A stretch of DNA of 64,000 bases from Natronobiforma cellulositropha (GTDB lineage: Archaea; Halobacteriota; Halobacteria; Halobacteriales; Natrialbaceae): the NCBI RefSeq assembly GCF_025629245.1, contig NZ_JANZXN010000030.1:114855-178854 (forward strand). Direction: 5' to 3'. A program made the position numbers and the translations under genes. Of the stretch, positions 16,285 through 23,713 are shown in pieces (the stretch's first letter is position 1; each line of letters starts with the position of its first letter). The notes beneath the pieces were generated by a model that saw only the letters and a program-made list of their open reading frames with translations, made no database searches and was not told the DNA's origin.

Positions 16285-17558
16285 GCTTTCCGATGGTCTC
16301 ACAGACCCGGTTCGGGGCTGTTCGCCAGTACCCGACCGATCTCGCTGTGAGTTCGATCGCCGCCGTCGTCGCCTACTACCTGGTGACGACGTTCCCGGCT
16401 GGAAGCTACGTACGGACCGGCGTGGCACTGCCGCTGTTGCTGTTTCTCCCCGGCTACGCGCTCACGTCGGCGCTGTTCCCGGCGGCCGCCAGGGTAGCGC
16501 GCGAACAGGCACAGACGGTCGAAGAACGACGTCCCGGCGGCATCGACACGGTCGAACGGGTCGGTCTCGCAGTCGCGCTCTCGCTCGCCGTGTTGCCGAT
16601 GCTGGTGATCGCGCTCGCGCTGACGCAGTGGCACCTGACGACTGGCTCCGTCGCCGGTGCCGTCACCGTCCTGATCGTCGTCGTCTCCCAGCTCGCCGTC
16701 GTCAGGCGGCTTCAGCTAGCGAAACCCGAACGCTACACGGTCTCGTTCGCGGACGGCTTCGCTCGAGTCCGCGGTGACGAAGAGAGCGTGGTGGCGACGG
16801 CGGCGTCCATCCTGCTCGTCCTCGCGGTCGCGGTCGCGGGTCTCGCGCTGCTCGCGGGACTGATCGCCCCGCTCTCTGCGGGGGAGTACACCGAACTCGG
16901 TCTCTACACCGAAGACGAAAACGGCTCGCTGGTCGCAGACGGCTTCCCGTCGACGGTCGAACCGGGCGAGTCGATTCCGATCGTTCTCACGATCGAAAAC
17001 CACGAGGGCACAGAGAAGGAGTACACGGTCGTCGTCCAGGAACAACACCTCGAAGACGGTGAGGTCGTCGAGCGAACCGAACTCCGGGAGATCAACGCCC
17101 GGATGGGCGACGGCCAGTCCATCGACGCGACCCGCAACATCACCCCCGAAACGACCGAGGGAACCGTGAGAATCAGCTTCCTGCTGTTCGACGACGACGA
17201 TGGCGAGCCACCCACCGTACCGACCGAGGCTGACGCACTCGAGGACGTCTACTTCTGGGTGACCGTCGGTGAAGACGACGACGAGCCCGGCGAACTCGAG
17301 CCGACCGACGTCTCGATCATCGAGAGTGACGGCGAGACCGACGACGAGGCGAACGCCACGCTCGAGACCGGTGACGAGGCGGACACCGGTGCCGGTGACG
17401 ACGGTGACGAGGCGGAGACCGACGACACAGCTGCTGACGACGACGAGGCGGCTGCTGACGACACCGACGCGGCCGCTGGCGACACCGACGACACGGCCGC
17501 TGACGACGACGGACCCTCGAGCATCCTCGAGGAACTGTTCGGAAGCGACGACGAGTAA
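16281..17558 (+). CDS. DUF1616 membrane protein, envelope polysaccharide-associated
   Basis: 425 residues. Four N-terminal hydrophobic segments (DLAVSSIAAVVAYYLVTTF; GVALPLLLFLPGYALTSALF; VGLAVALSLAVLPMLVIALAL; GAVTVLIVVVSQLAVVRRL), a fifth helix AASILLVLAVAVAGLALLAGLI, then an extracytoplasmic beta domain (TELGLYTEDENG, VEPGESIPIVLTIENHEGTEKEYTVVVQEQ). This is the DUF1616 layout, a family often found in archaeal surface-glycan loci. The last ~90 residues are D/E/T/A-rich, ending SSILEELFGSDDE. It has the island promoter box and coupled leader ORF. Function undetermined; a scaffolding or sensing role in glycan assembly is guesswork. Confidence 0.85.
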   Translation: MSFPMVSQTRFGAVRQYPTDLAVSSIAAVVAYYLVTTFPAGSYVRTGVALPLLLFLPGYALTSALFPAAARVAREQAQTVEERRPGGIDTVERVGLAVALSLAVLPMLVIALALTQWHLTTGSVAGAVTVLIVVVSQLAVVRRLQLAKPERYTVSFADGFARVRGDEESVVATAASILLVLAVAVAGLALLAGLIAPLSAGEYTELGLYTEDENGSLVADGFPSTVEPGESIPIVLTIENHEGTEKEYTVVVQEQHLEDGEVVERTELREINARMGDGQSIDATRNITPETTEGTVRISFLLFDDDDGEPPTVPTEADALEDVYFWVTVGEDDDEPGELEPTDVSIIESDGETDDEANATLETGDEADTGAGDDGDEAETDDTAADDDEAAADDTDAAAGDTDDTAADDDGPSSILEELFGSDDE

Positions 17559-17595
17559 GTGAGCGTCCTCGAGCAGCGCTCGGCGACGCGTGTTC

Positions 17596-17766
17596 TCAGG
17601 ACCCGTCTCGAAGCGCTCGCGCCTCGTTCTGGCTGAGATAACACCCACAGGAGGCTTTGATGGTGAACGGTCCCGTCGCGGTCACGCCGACCACCACGCT
17701 CTCACAGTGGGGACAGCGGGGTGGATTCCACTCCTCGCCGCTCCAGCGACCGACATCTTCGCTCAT
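17596..17766 (-). CDS. Small zinc-finger protein, 56 residues
   Basis: Starts ATG 17766 (MSEDVGRWSGEEWNPPRCPH), with CPHC (Cys18, Cys21) and CGC near residues 40-42 (KASCGCYLSQNEARAL), a plausible zinc site. It is acidic and starts in halophile style (MSEDVG). Its frame is clean while overlapping frames are arginine-rich. No RNA-binding or enzyme motif is visible. It lies convergent to the DUF1616 gene with a 37 nt gap. Confidence 0.65.
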   Translation of the reverse strand: MSEDVGRWSGEEWNPPRCPHCESVVVGVTATGPFTIKASCGCYLSQNEARALRDGS

Positions 17767-17824
17767 CGACGCCTCACCACGGGGGCGACTCGAGCGGGTG
17801 GCAGCCGGTGCGGTGATCGAGCGG

Positions 17825-17878
17825 GTGTCGCTCGTGGCGGTGCTCGAGCGGGTGTTACTCGTGGCGGTGCTCGAACGG
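17825..17878 (+). repeat. Two tandem copies of a 27-bp unit
   Basis: 17825-17851 and 17852-17878 are near-identical 27-mers, three mismatches apart, with core CTCGTGGCGGTGCTCGA. They lie in a non-coding gap (17767-18003) between the zinc-finger gene and the structured element. No function is visible. Confidence 0.6.
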
Positions 17879-18003
17879 CTGTCGGCGCTCGTCTCGAGAC
17901 CGGCGCGGGAGGCGTGGCTCGAGTGGGTACGTCGGCCGGACGACGGGCAACGTCGCCACTGGAAGAACGGGCGTTTCGCGGGCTGTACAGTGCGTATGCG
18001 AGG

Positions 18004-18133
18004 CTTTTAAGGTTGCGTGGTTGGTACGGAGTCATGGCTATCGAACCCTTCCGGGTTGGAAGCCACGCCTCGGGTGGTGGATTCACCCGGGGCACTTTCT
18101 ACGAGCGTGCCCCCACTGGAGGCGTCGCTTCCA
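18004..18133 (+). ncRNA. Candidate structured RNA or IS200/IS605-derived mini-element
   Basis: A compact block of nested inverted repeats: hairpin AACCC-ttcc-GGGTT (18044-18057), then a 15-bp outer stem (18057-18071 with 18119-18133, one mismatch) enclosing two hairpins, CGGGTG/CACCCG (18071-18076, 18084-18089) and GGGGCAC/GTGCCCC (18089-18095, 18107-18113). That is a three-way junction. A TATA-like CTTTTAAGG at 18004-18012 would start plus transcription near 18033, just before the structure. CATATATG (18157-18164) could do the same on the minus strand near 18135. It may be an sRNA or the terminal part of an IS605/TnpB-type element. Confidence 0.4.
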
Positions 18134-18337
18134 GCGAGAAGTTTCACGGATAGATACATATATGTTCTGGAAATGAGCAGTGGTGATGGCGTTCCGGTGG
18201 CCACGTACCGATCATCGTTCGTCGAAGGCAGGAGAGAGGCGACGGGAGCGCGTGGAAGGTACGACGGCGACTCGAGCGAAGACAACCGGAGTCCACGAGG
18301 CGGCTGCTCGAGGGCGAGGAGGACACCAGCCGAACGC

Positions 18338-18874
18338 TCACCGGCGTGCGAGCGGTCCGGGAAGCCCGTCGCTCGAGCGTCGAGAGACGTGGTGAACGCT
18401 CGCGAGAACGAAGACCGCACCGCTGAGGACGAGCGCGACGAGGGGCGTCTCGAGCGACGCCAACGGGCCGACCGACTGCCAGGTGAGCAGGAAGGCGGCG
18501 ACGCCAGCGAGGGCGACCGAGGCGTACCAGGCGTGCCAGGAGCGCTGGCCGTCGGTGTGACTGGTGAGGTACGGATCGAACGTCCCCTCGCTGGGGAGGA
18601 GTTCGATGTAGTGGCCGTCGGCGTCCCAGGCGACGATGCCGTGTTCCTCGAGCATCGGCAGGTGCGTCTGGTAGAGCGAGATGTAGACGCGGCGGCGCTG
18701 CGCGCGGGTGACCGCCTCGCGGGGGACGTCGTTCTCCCACGCGGCGACCTGCTCGACCAGCGGCGCGAGGTCACAGGAGCCGTGCTGACGTTTGAGGAAG
18801 CGAACGGTTCGTCGGCGGCGGGCGTTGCTGAACACGTCGAACAGCTCGGCCTGAGTGAGACCGTCTTCGCTCAT
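18338..18874 (-). CDS. DUF7344-type winged-helix protein with two membrane helices
   Basis: 178 residues, second of three paralogues here. wHTH LFDVFSNARRRRTVRFLKRQHGS...LVEQVAAWENDVPREAV, hallmark RRRVYISLYQTHLPMLEEHGIVAWDADGHYIEL (residues about 70-102), and C-terminal helices YASVALAGVAAFLLTW and PLVALVLSGAVFVLASVHHV. A stretch of arginines at the end (SRRSSDGLPGPLARR) suggests the tail stays inside. The promoter is probably within 18875-18970 (TAGTAAAG on the minus strand at about 18968). Presumed membrane-bound regulator. Confidence 0.85.
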   Translation of the reverse strand: MSEDGLTQAELFDVFSNARRRRTVRFLKRQHGSCDLAPLVEQVAAWENDVPREAVTRAQRRRVYISLYQTHLPMLEEHGIVAWDADGHYIELLPSEGTFDPYLTSHTDGQRSWHAWYASVALAGVAAFLLTWQSVGPLASLETPLVALVLSGAVFVLASVHHVSRRSSDGLPGPLARR

Positions 18875-19290
18875 AGGTAGCCTCGAGCGCCGACGACGGG
18901 CGATCCCTCGGTGGTGGGAGTTGTTCGGTGCCTCACGGAGCGGAAGTCGAGAGCGTGTGACTTTACTATCTGGCAGTTACCCCCGCGAAAGGAGGTTGTA
19001 CCAGTTGGAAGCCGTGACCGACGCGTAATTCGACGCTTCCCGCGCTCGAAATCGGCTCGAGCGGCGAAATCAACCGTCTCAGTAGGCGAGGCGATGGGCG
19101 CGGAGTCGCAACCGGGACGGGCGTGTAGCTCGCGGCTACTCGGCTCACAGGCCAGGGATAACAAAGCCGCGTTACCGGCAGTATCGAGACGAGTGCCCTG
19201 ACCGGGTATCGACGTTCACAGCGACTATGACGAACCTCTACACACACCGGCGAACGCGAATCGAGAAGCCGAGCGACCGGGTGGTCGACG
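18875..19290. promoter_or_regulatory. Divergent gap before the diNAc-sugar operon
   Basis: 416 bp between the DUF7344 gene (minus) and the acetyltransferase (plus). No gene beyond the 23-codon leader at 19227. The plus side contains the ATAACAAAG box at 19158. Confidence 0.5.
19158..19166 (+). promoter_or_regulatory. ATAACAAAG promoter box before the diNAc-sugar operon
   Basis: ATAACAAAGC lies 133 nt before the acetyltransferase ATG and 69 nt before the small leader ORF at 19227. No TATA-like sequence follows it. Confidence 0.5.
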
Positions 19291-19298
19291 ATGGCTGA
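19227..19298 (+). other. 23-codon leader ORF overlapping the acetyltransferase start
   Basis: ATG 19227 encodes MTNLYTHRRTRIEKPSDRVV then DDG and stops at TGA 19296-19298, overlapping the downstream ATG (19291) by 8 nt. Likely a coupling leader like those at 16213 and 36625, but it sits further from the promoter box. Confidence 0.35.
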
Positions 19299-19881
19299 CG
19301 CGGTCTACGGCGAAGGCTGTACCATCGACGAGGCGGCGACCGTCGGCCACGGCGCGAACGACGCGAGCGCGCCGACGCGCATCGGCGACGACGCGACCAT
19401 CCGCGCGGGAACGATCGTCTACGCCGACGTCACCATCGGCGACAGCTTCACCACCGGCCACGACGCGATGATCCGCGAGGATACCGTCATCGGCGACGAC
19501 GTGCTCGTCGGCACGAAGACCGTCATCGACGGCACGACGACCATCGGCGACCACGTCAGCCTCCAGACCGGCGTCTACGTCCCGACCGACACGACCATCG
19601 GCTCGAACGTCTTCGTCGGTCCCGGTGCCGTCCTGACCAACGACGAGTACCCGATCCGCACCGACAACGGACTCGAGGGACCGACTATCGAAGACGGAGC
19701 CTCCATCGGCGCGAACGCGACCGTCTTGCCCGGCGTCACCGTCGGCGAGAACGCCTTCGTCGCCGCCGGGTCGGTGGTCACCGAGGACGTTCCGGCGAAC
19801 ACCCTGGCTCTCGGCACCCCGGCGAAGCCGCGCGCGCTCCCGGAACCGCTCGAGGGACCGAACCAACTCGAACGAGCATGA
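19291..19881 (+). CDS. wbpD: Hexapeptide-repeat acyltransferase, WbpD-like sugar N-acetyltransferase
   Basis: 196 residues almost entirely of left-handed beta-helix hexapeptides (ADVTIGDSFTTG, DTVIGDDVLVGTKTVIDG, TTIGSNVFVGPGAVLTNDEYP, ASIGANATVLPGVTVGENAFVAAGSVV), ending with the family's EDVPANTLALGTPAKP. WbpD/WlbB enzymes use acetyl-CoA to acetylate the 3-amino group of UDP-2-acetamido-3-amino-glucuronate. The three following genes encode the matching aminotransferase, oxidase and dehydrogenase in coupled frames (ATGA overlap at 19878), which is the main reason for this specificity. First gene of the operon. The symbol is assigned by pathway analogy. Confidence 0.85.
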   Translation: MADAVYGEGCTIDEAATVGHGANDASAPTRIGDDATIRAGTIVYADVTIGDSFTTGHDAMIREDTVIGDDVLVGTKTVIDGTTTIGDHVSLQTGVYVPTDTTIGSNVFVGPGAVLTNDEYPIRTDNGLEGPTIEDGASIGANATVLPGVTVGENAFVAAGSVVTEDVPANTLALGTPAKPRALPEPLEGPNQLERA

Positions 19882-21020
19882 CGGAGATACCAATCGCCGA
19901 CCCCGAGGTGAGCGCGAGCGCCATCGACAGAGTGCACGCGGTACTCGAGGAGGGACAACTCGCGGACGGTCCCGAAGTCAGAGCCTTCGAGCGGGCGTTC
20001 GCGAACTTCTGTGGCGTCCGTCACGGCGTCGCGACCTCGAACGGGACGACGGCACTACACGCGGCGCTCGAGGCGCTCGGTGTCGAGGCGGGCGACGCGG
20101 TCCTCACCTCGCCGTTCTCGTTCGTCGCGAGTGCGAACGCGATCCGACTCGCCGGAGCGACGCCGGTGTTCGCCGACATCGACCCGGCGACGTACGCCCT
20201 CGACCCGCGTTCGGTCGAGAACGTGCTCCGCCGGCGCGACGACGTCGTCGGTCTCATGCCGGTCCACCTCTACGGCCTGCCCGCGCCGATGCCGGAGCTA
20301 CTCGACCTCGCCGAGGAACACGACCTGTTCGTCCTCGAGGATGCCTGCCAGGCCCACGGCAGCGAGATCGACGGCCAGCGCGTCGGTAGTTTCGGTGACG
20401 CCGCCTGCTTCTCGTTCTACCCGACGAAGAACATGACCACCGGGGAGGGCGGGATCATCACGACCGACGACGACGACGTCGCCGCGCGCGCGGCCGCCTA
20501 CATCAACCACGGCCGGTGCGAGGACGGAGCCGGCGACTACGAACACCGACGGCTGGGGCACAACTACCGGCTGACGAGCCTCGCCGCGGCCATCGGGCGC
20601 GTCCAGCTCGAGAGCCTGCCCGCGCGCAATCGCGCCCGGATGGAGAACGCCCGGGTCTACGACGAGCACCTCGAGGAACTCAGGACGCGAGACGGTGAGT
20701 GGAAACTCCGCACGCCGCACGTGCCGAGAGGGACCCGGCACGTCTACCACCAGTACACGATTCGCGTCGAGGACCGAGACGAGCTACACACGTACCTGAA
20801 CGACCGCGGCATCGGCGCGGGAATCTACTACCCGACGCCGATCCATCGCCAGCCGGCCTACGAGGGCGTCGCCACCGCGGCGACAGACTTACCGCAGGCG
20901 GAGTTCGCCGCGGAGAGCGTCCTCTCCTTGCCGGTTCACCCGAACCTCGAGCGCGAGGACCTGCTGTCGGTCGTCGACGCCATCGCAGCCTTCTACGAAC
21001 CTACCAATGACCTCCATTGA
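19878..21020 (+). CDS. wbpE: DegT/DnrJ/EryC1 aminotransferase, WbpE-like
   Basis: 380 residues of the PLP-dependent sugar aminotransferase family. Core: GTTALHAALEALGVEAGDAV, SPFSFVASANAI, FADIDPATYALDP, VHLYGLPAPM, EDACQAHGSEIDG, then SFYPTKNMTTGEGG with the Schiff-base lysine. C-terminal substrate segment HQYTIRVEDRDEL and GIYYPTPIHRQPAYEG is typical. It would transaminate the 3-keto group of a UDP-2-acetamido-3-keto-glucuronate from glutamate. Overlaps neighbours by 4 and 14 nt. Confidence 0.9.
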   Translation: MTEIPIADPEVSASAIDRVHAVLEEGQLADGPEVRAFERAFANFCGVRHGVATSNGTTALHAALEALGVEAGDAVLTSPFSFVASANAIRLAGATPVFADIDPATYALDPRSVENVLRRRDDVVGLMPVHLYGLPAPMPELLDLAEEHDLFVLEDACQAHGSEIDGQRVGSFGDAACFSFYPTKNMTTGEGGIITTDDDDVAARAAAYINHGRCEDGAGDYEHRRLGHNYRLTSLAAAIGRVQLESLPARNRARMENARVYDEHLEELRTRDGEWKLRTPHVPRGTRHVYHQYTIRVEDRDELHTYLNDRGIGAGIYYPTPIHRQPAYEGVATAATDLPQAEFAAESVLSLPVHPNLEREDLLSVVDAIAAFYEPTNDLH

Positions 21021-22011
21021 TCAGCCACCGACCGAACCGTCTCCCGTCCGCGCCGGCGTCGTCGGCGTCGGGGCGATGGGAGCCAACCACGCGCGCGTCT
21101 ACAGCGAACTCAGAGAGACCGACCTCGTCGGCGTGACGGACCTCGACGAGCGACAGGCGACACGAGTCGCAGCCGAGTACGGCACCGACGCGCTCGCGTT
21201 CGACACGTTACTCGAGCGCTGTGACGTCGTCACCGTCGCCGTCCCGACGCAGGCCCACTACGACACCGTGCGGGCGTGTATCGACGCGGGGGTCCACGTC
21301 CTCGTGGAGAAACCGATCGCCGATACCCCCTCACGAGGCCGTGAACTCGCCGAACGGGCGGCCGATGCGGGTGTCGTCCTCCAGGTCGGTCACGTCGAGC
21401 GGTTCAATCCGGCGGTGCAGGCGGCCGCCGACGTCATCGCCGACCTCGACGTGATCGCGATCGAGGCCGAACGGCTGGGACCGCCGGTCGACCGGACGGC
21501 CACCGACGGCGTCGTACTGGATCTGATGATCCACGACGTGGACGTTCTCCACGCGCTGTGTGGGTCCAAACCGACGTCAGTCACGGCGACCGGCACCGCC
21601 GACGGCCAGTACGCGACCGCCTCGATGGAGTTCGACGACGGCGTCCTCGCGACGCTGACGGCGAGTCGGATCACCCAGAAGAAGGTCAGACGGCTCACCA
21701 TCACTGCGCGCGACTGCCTCGTCGAAGTCGACTACCTGGACCAGACGGTGCTCATCCACCGCGAGTCCTACCCCGAGTACGTCACCGACGACGGCCAGAA
21801 CCACTACCGTCACGAGAGCGTCATCGAGCGCCCCCGGGTGGCGAACCGGGAGCCGCTCCGGTGTGAACTCGAGTCGTTCGTCGAGGCGGCCGAGAACGGT
21901 GGCGAACCCGAAGTGACCGCAGCGGACGGTCTCGCCGCGCTCGAGACCGTGCGAGCGATCGACCGTCTCGCGACGGCGAGCGAGGAGAGCGTCGAGGTGA
22001 GCGTCCGGTGA
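21007..22011 (+). CDS. wbpB: Gfo/Idh/MocA oxidoreductase, WbpB-like UDP-sugar 3-oxidase
   Basis: 334 residues. Rossmann GVVGVGAMGANHARVYSEL binds NAD; VLVEKPIADT is the family's EKP motif; VGHVERFNPAV and DLMIHDVDVLHALCG are characteristic of WbpB/WlbA enzymes (the HDxD/H region is catalytic). In that pathway it oxidises C3 of UDP-GlcNAcA, the 3-keto product then going to the adjacent aminotransferase. The start overlaps the previous gene by 14 nt, so translation is coupled. Confidence 0.88.
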   Translation: MTSIDQPPTEPSPVRAGVVGVGAMGANHARVYSELRETDLVGVTDLDERQATRVAAEYGTDALAFDTLLERCDVVTVAVPTQAHYDTVRACIDAGVHVLVEKPIADTPSRGRELAERAADAGVVLQVGHVERFNPAVQAAADVIADLDVIAIEAERLGPPVDRTATDGVVLDLMIHDVDVLHALCGSKPTSVTATGTADGQYATASMEFDDGVLATLTASRITQKKVRRLTITARDCLVEVDYLDQTVLIHRESYPEYVTDDGQNHYRHESVIERPRVANREPLRCELESFVEAAENGGEPEVTAADGLAALETVRAIDRLATASEESVEVSVR

Positions 22012-23483
22012 GCGCCGGAGACGCCACTCACCTCTACGGCCGGGACGCACCGACGACGGCCGACGGCCGCGAGGCGTTCGCTTCCGGCTCGGTGCCGGTC
22101 GCCGTCTACGGCCTCGGAAAGATGGGGCTGCCGCTGGCGTGCGTCTTCGCCGAGAGCTGTGGCGCGGTCACCGGCGTCGACGTCGAGCAGCGCGTCGTCG
22201 ACGCCGTCAACGACGGGCGGTCGCACGTGACCGGTGAACCAGGTCTCGAGGAACTACTCGCGCGCGAGGTCGAGCGCGGCCGACTCCGGGCGACCACCGA
22301 CGGCGAGCGCGCAGCGCGTGAGGCGAGCGTCCACGTGATCATCGTCCCGACGCTCGTGGGCGAGGGTGAGACGCCGGAACCCGACCTCTCGCTCGTCGAA
22401 ACCGTCGTCGAGACGATCGGGTCGGGACTCTCGCCAGGCGACCTCGTGATCGTCGAGTCGACGCTCCCGCCGGGGACCTGCGCCGACGTGGTCGAACCGC
22501 ACCTCGCGGCGGCGAGCGGACTCGAGTCCGGCTCGTTCGGCGTCGCGTTCTGCCCGGAGCGGACAGCGTCGGGGACGGCGTTGCGCGACATCCGCGGTGC
22601 GTACCCGAAGGTCGTCGGCGGCGTCGACGACGCGAGCGCGCGAGCGGCCGCACAGGTCTACCGCGAGGTCTCGAGCAACGACGTCCACATCGTCCGGGAC
22701 GCGACGACCGCGGAGGCGGTGAAGGTGTTCGAAGGGATCTACCGCGACGTGAACATCGCGCTCGCGAACGAACTCGCCCGGATCGCCGACGACCTCGGGA
22801 TCTCGGTCCGCGAAGCGATCGAGACCGCGAACCACATCCCGATGAGCGACATCCACGAACCCGGTCCCGGCGTCGGCGGCCACTGCATCCCCTACTACCC
22901 GTACTTCCTGCTCGCCCAGACCGACGACCCGATGGACCTCGTCAGGACCGCCCGGCGGACGAACGAGACGATGCCCGAGGCGACCGTCACCGCACTCGAG
23001 CGCGAACTCGAGCGAACCGGAACCGCGCTCGAGGAGGCGAGCGTCGCCGTCCTCGGACTCACCTACCGGCCCTCGGTCGCGGAGACGCGCGCCTCGCCCG
23101 CCATCGGCGTCGTCGACGCGCTCGGGGAACGCGCCGAGTCGGTCTACGGCGTCGATCCGCTGGTCGATCCGGCGGCGTTCGGCGCCGACCCCCTCGCGCG
23201 CTCCGAACTCCCGGAGACGGATCTCGACGCGGCCGTCCTCGTCACCGCACAGCCGGAGTTCTACGAGATCGACTGGGCCGGCCTCGAGCCGATGGTCGTC
23301 CTCGACGGCCGGGACGTCCTCTCGCGCGAGTCGGTCGAAGCCCACGGCCACACCTACCGTGCGCTCGCCGGCAGCATCGACGGCTGGCCGCGGGTGCTCG
23401 AGGGGGAGGGACCACCAGCGGAGACGCCGACCTACGTGAGCGACCTCCAGCGCGAGCGTGCGGGCGCGACGGGCGAGGACTGA
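22008..23483 (+). CDS. wbpA: Nucleotide-sugar 6-dehydrogenase, WbpA/WecC-like
   Basis: 491 residues of the UDP-Glc/GDP-Man dehydrogenase family. NAD motif YGLGKMGLPLACVFAESC; ESTLPPGT; AFCPERTASGTAL; AEAVKVFEGIYRDVNIALANE; the catalytic cysteine in GVGGHCIPYYPYFL; GLTYRPSVAETRASP in the C-terminal UDP-binding domain. It oxidises C6 of UDP-GlcNAc (or a related sugar) to the uronate with two NAD. Start GTG 22008 overlaps the upstream stop as GTGA. A 27-residue N-terminal extension and an acidic tail are non-conserved. With its three partners it completes the UDP-GlcNAc(3NAc)A route; a separate 2-epimerase (WbpI type) is not seen here. Confidence 0.92.
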   Translation: MSAGDATHLYGRDAPTTADGREAFASGSVPVAVYGLGKMGLPLACVFAESCGAVTGVDVEQRVVDAVNDGRSHVTGEPGLEELLAREVERGRLRATTDGERAAREASVHVIIVPTLVGEGETPEPDLSLVETVVETIGSGLSPGDLVIVESTLPPGTCADVVEPHLAAASGLESGSFGVAFCPERTASGTALRDIRGAYPKVVGGVDDASARAAAQVYREVSSNDVHIVRDATTAEAVKVFEGIYRDVNIALANELARIADDLGISVREAIETANHIPMSDIHEPGPGVGGHCIPYYPYFLLAQTDDPMDLVRTARRTNETMPEATVTALERELERTGTALEEASVAVLGLTYRPSVAETRASPAIGVVDALGERAESVYGVDPLVDPAAFGADPLARSELPETDLDAAVLVTAQPEFYEIDWAGLEPMVVLDGRDVLSRESVEAHGHTYRALAGSIDGWPRVLEGEGPPAETPTYVSDLQRERAGATGED

Positions 23484-23584
23484 CCGTGGCGACGGGCCGG
23501 TATCGGGGACCATCCGCCGGGTAGTCACCGCCGAAACTCGCGATAGGCAGCCGTTGCCGTGGCCGACCGCCGCGAATTCGATCG

Positions 23585-23593
23585 ATAACAAAG
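23585..23593 (+). promoter_or_regulatory. ATAACAAAG promoter box before the first phosphodiesterase-like gene
   Basis: ATAACAAAGG. ATG codons lie 34, 42 and 46 nt from its first base (23619, 23627, 23631). The one at 23627 is in frame with the downstream gene; the one at 23619 opens a 35-codon frame that overlaps its start. Confidence 0.5.
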
Positions 23594-23713
23594 GTCGACT
23601 CGGGTGTGGTCCGACGTGATGGTTGGATGGATGGACGGGCCGACCGACGAGACGGCTGCTCACGCGAACACTCGCGGCGGTCGGCGACAGCGTTGGAACG
23701 CGGAGGGAGGCCG

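Noticed and set aside
17657..18010. 117-codon plus frame containing VLLVAVLER repeats
   Set aside because: The repeat arises from the 27-bp DNA duplication; the frame overlaps a better small zinc gene and lacks halophile composition.
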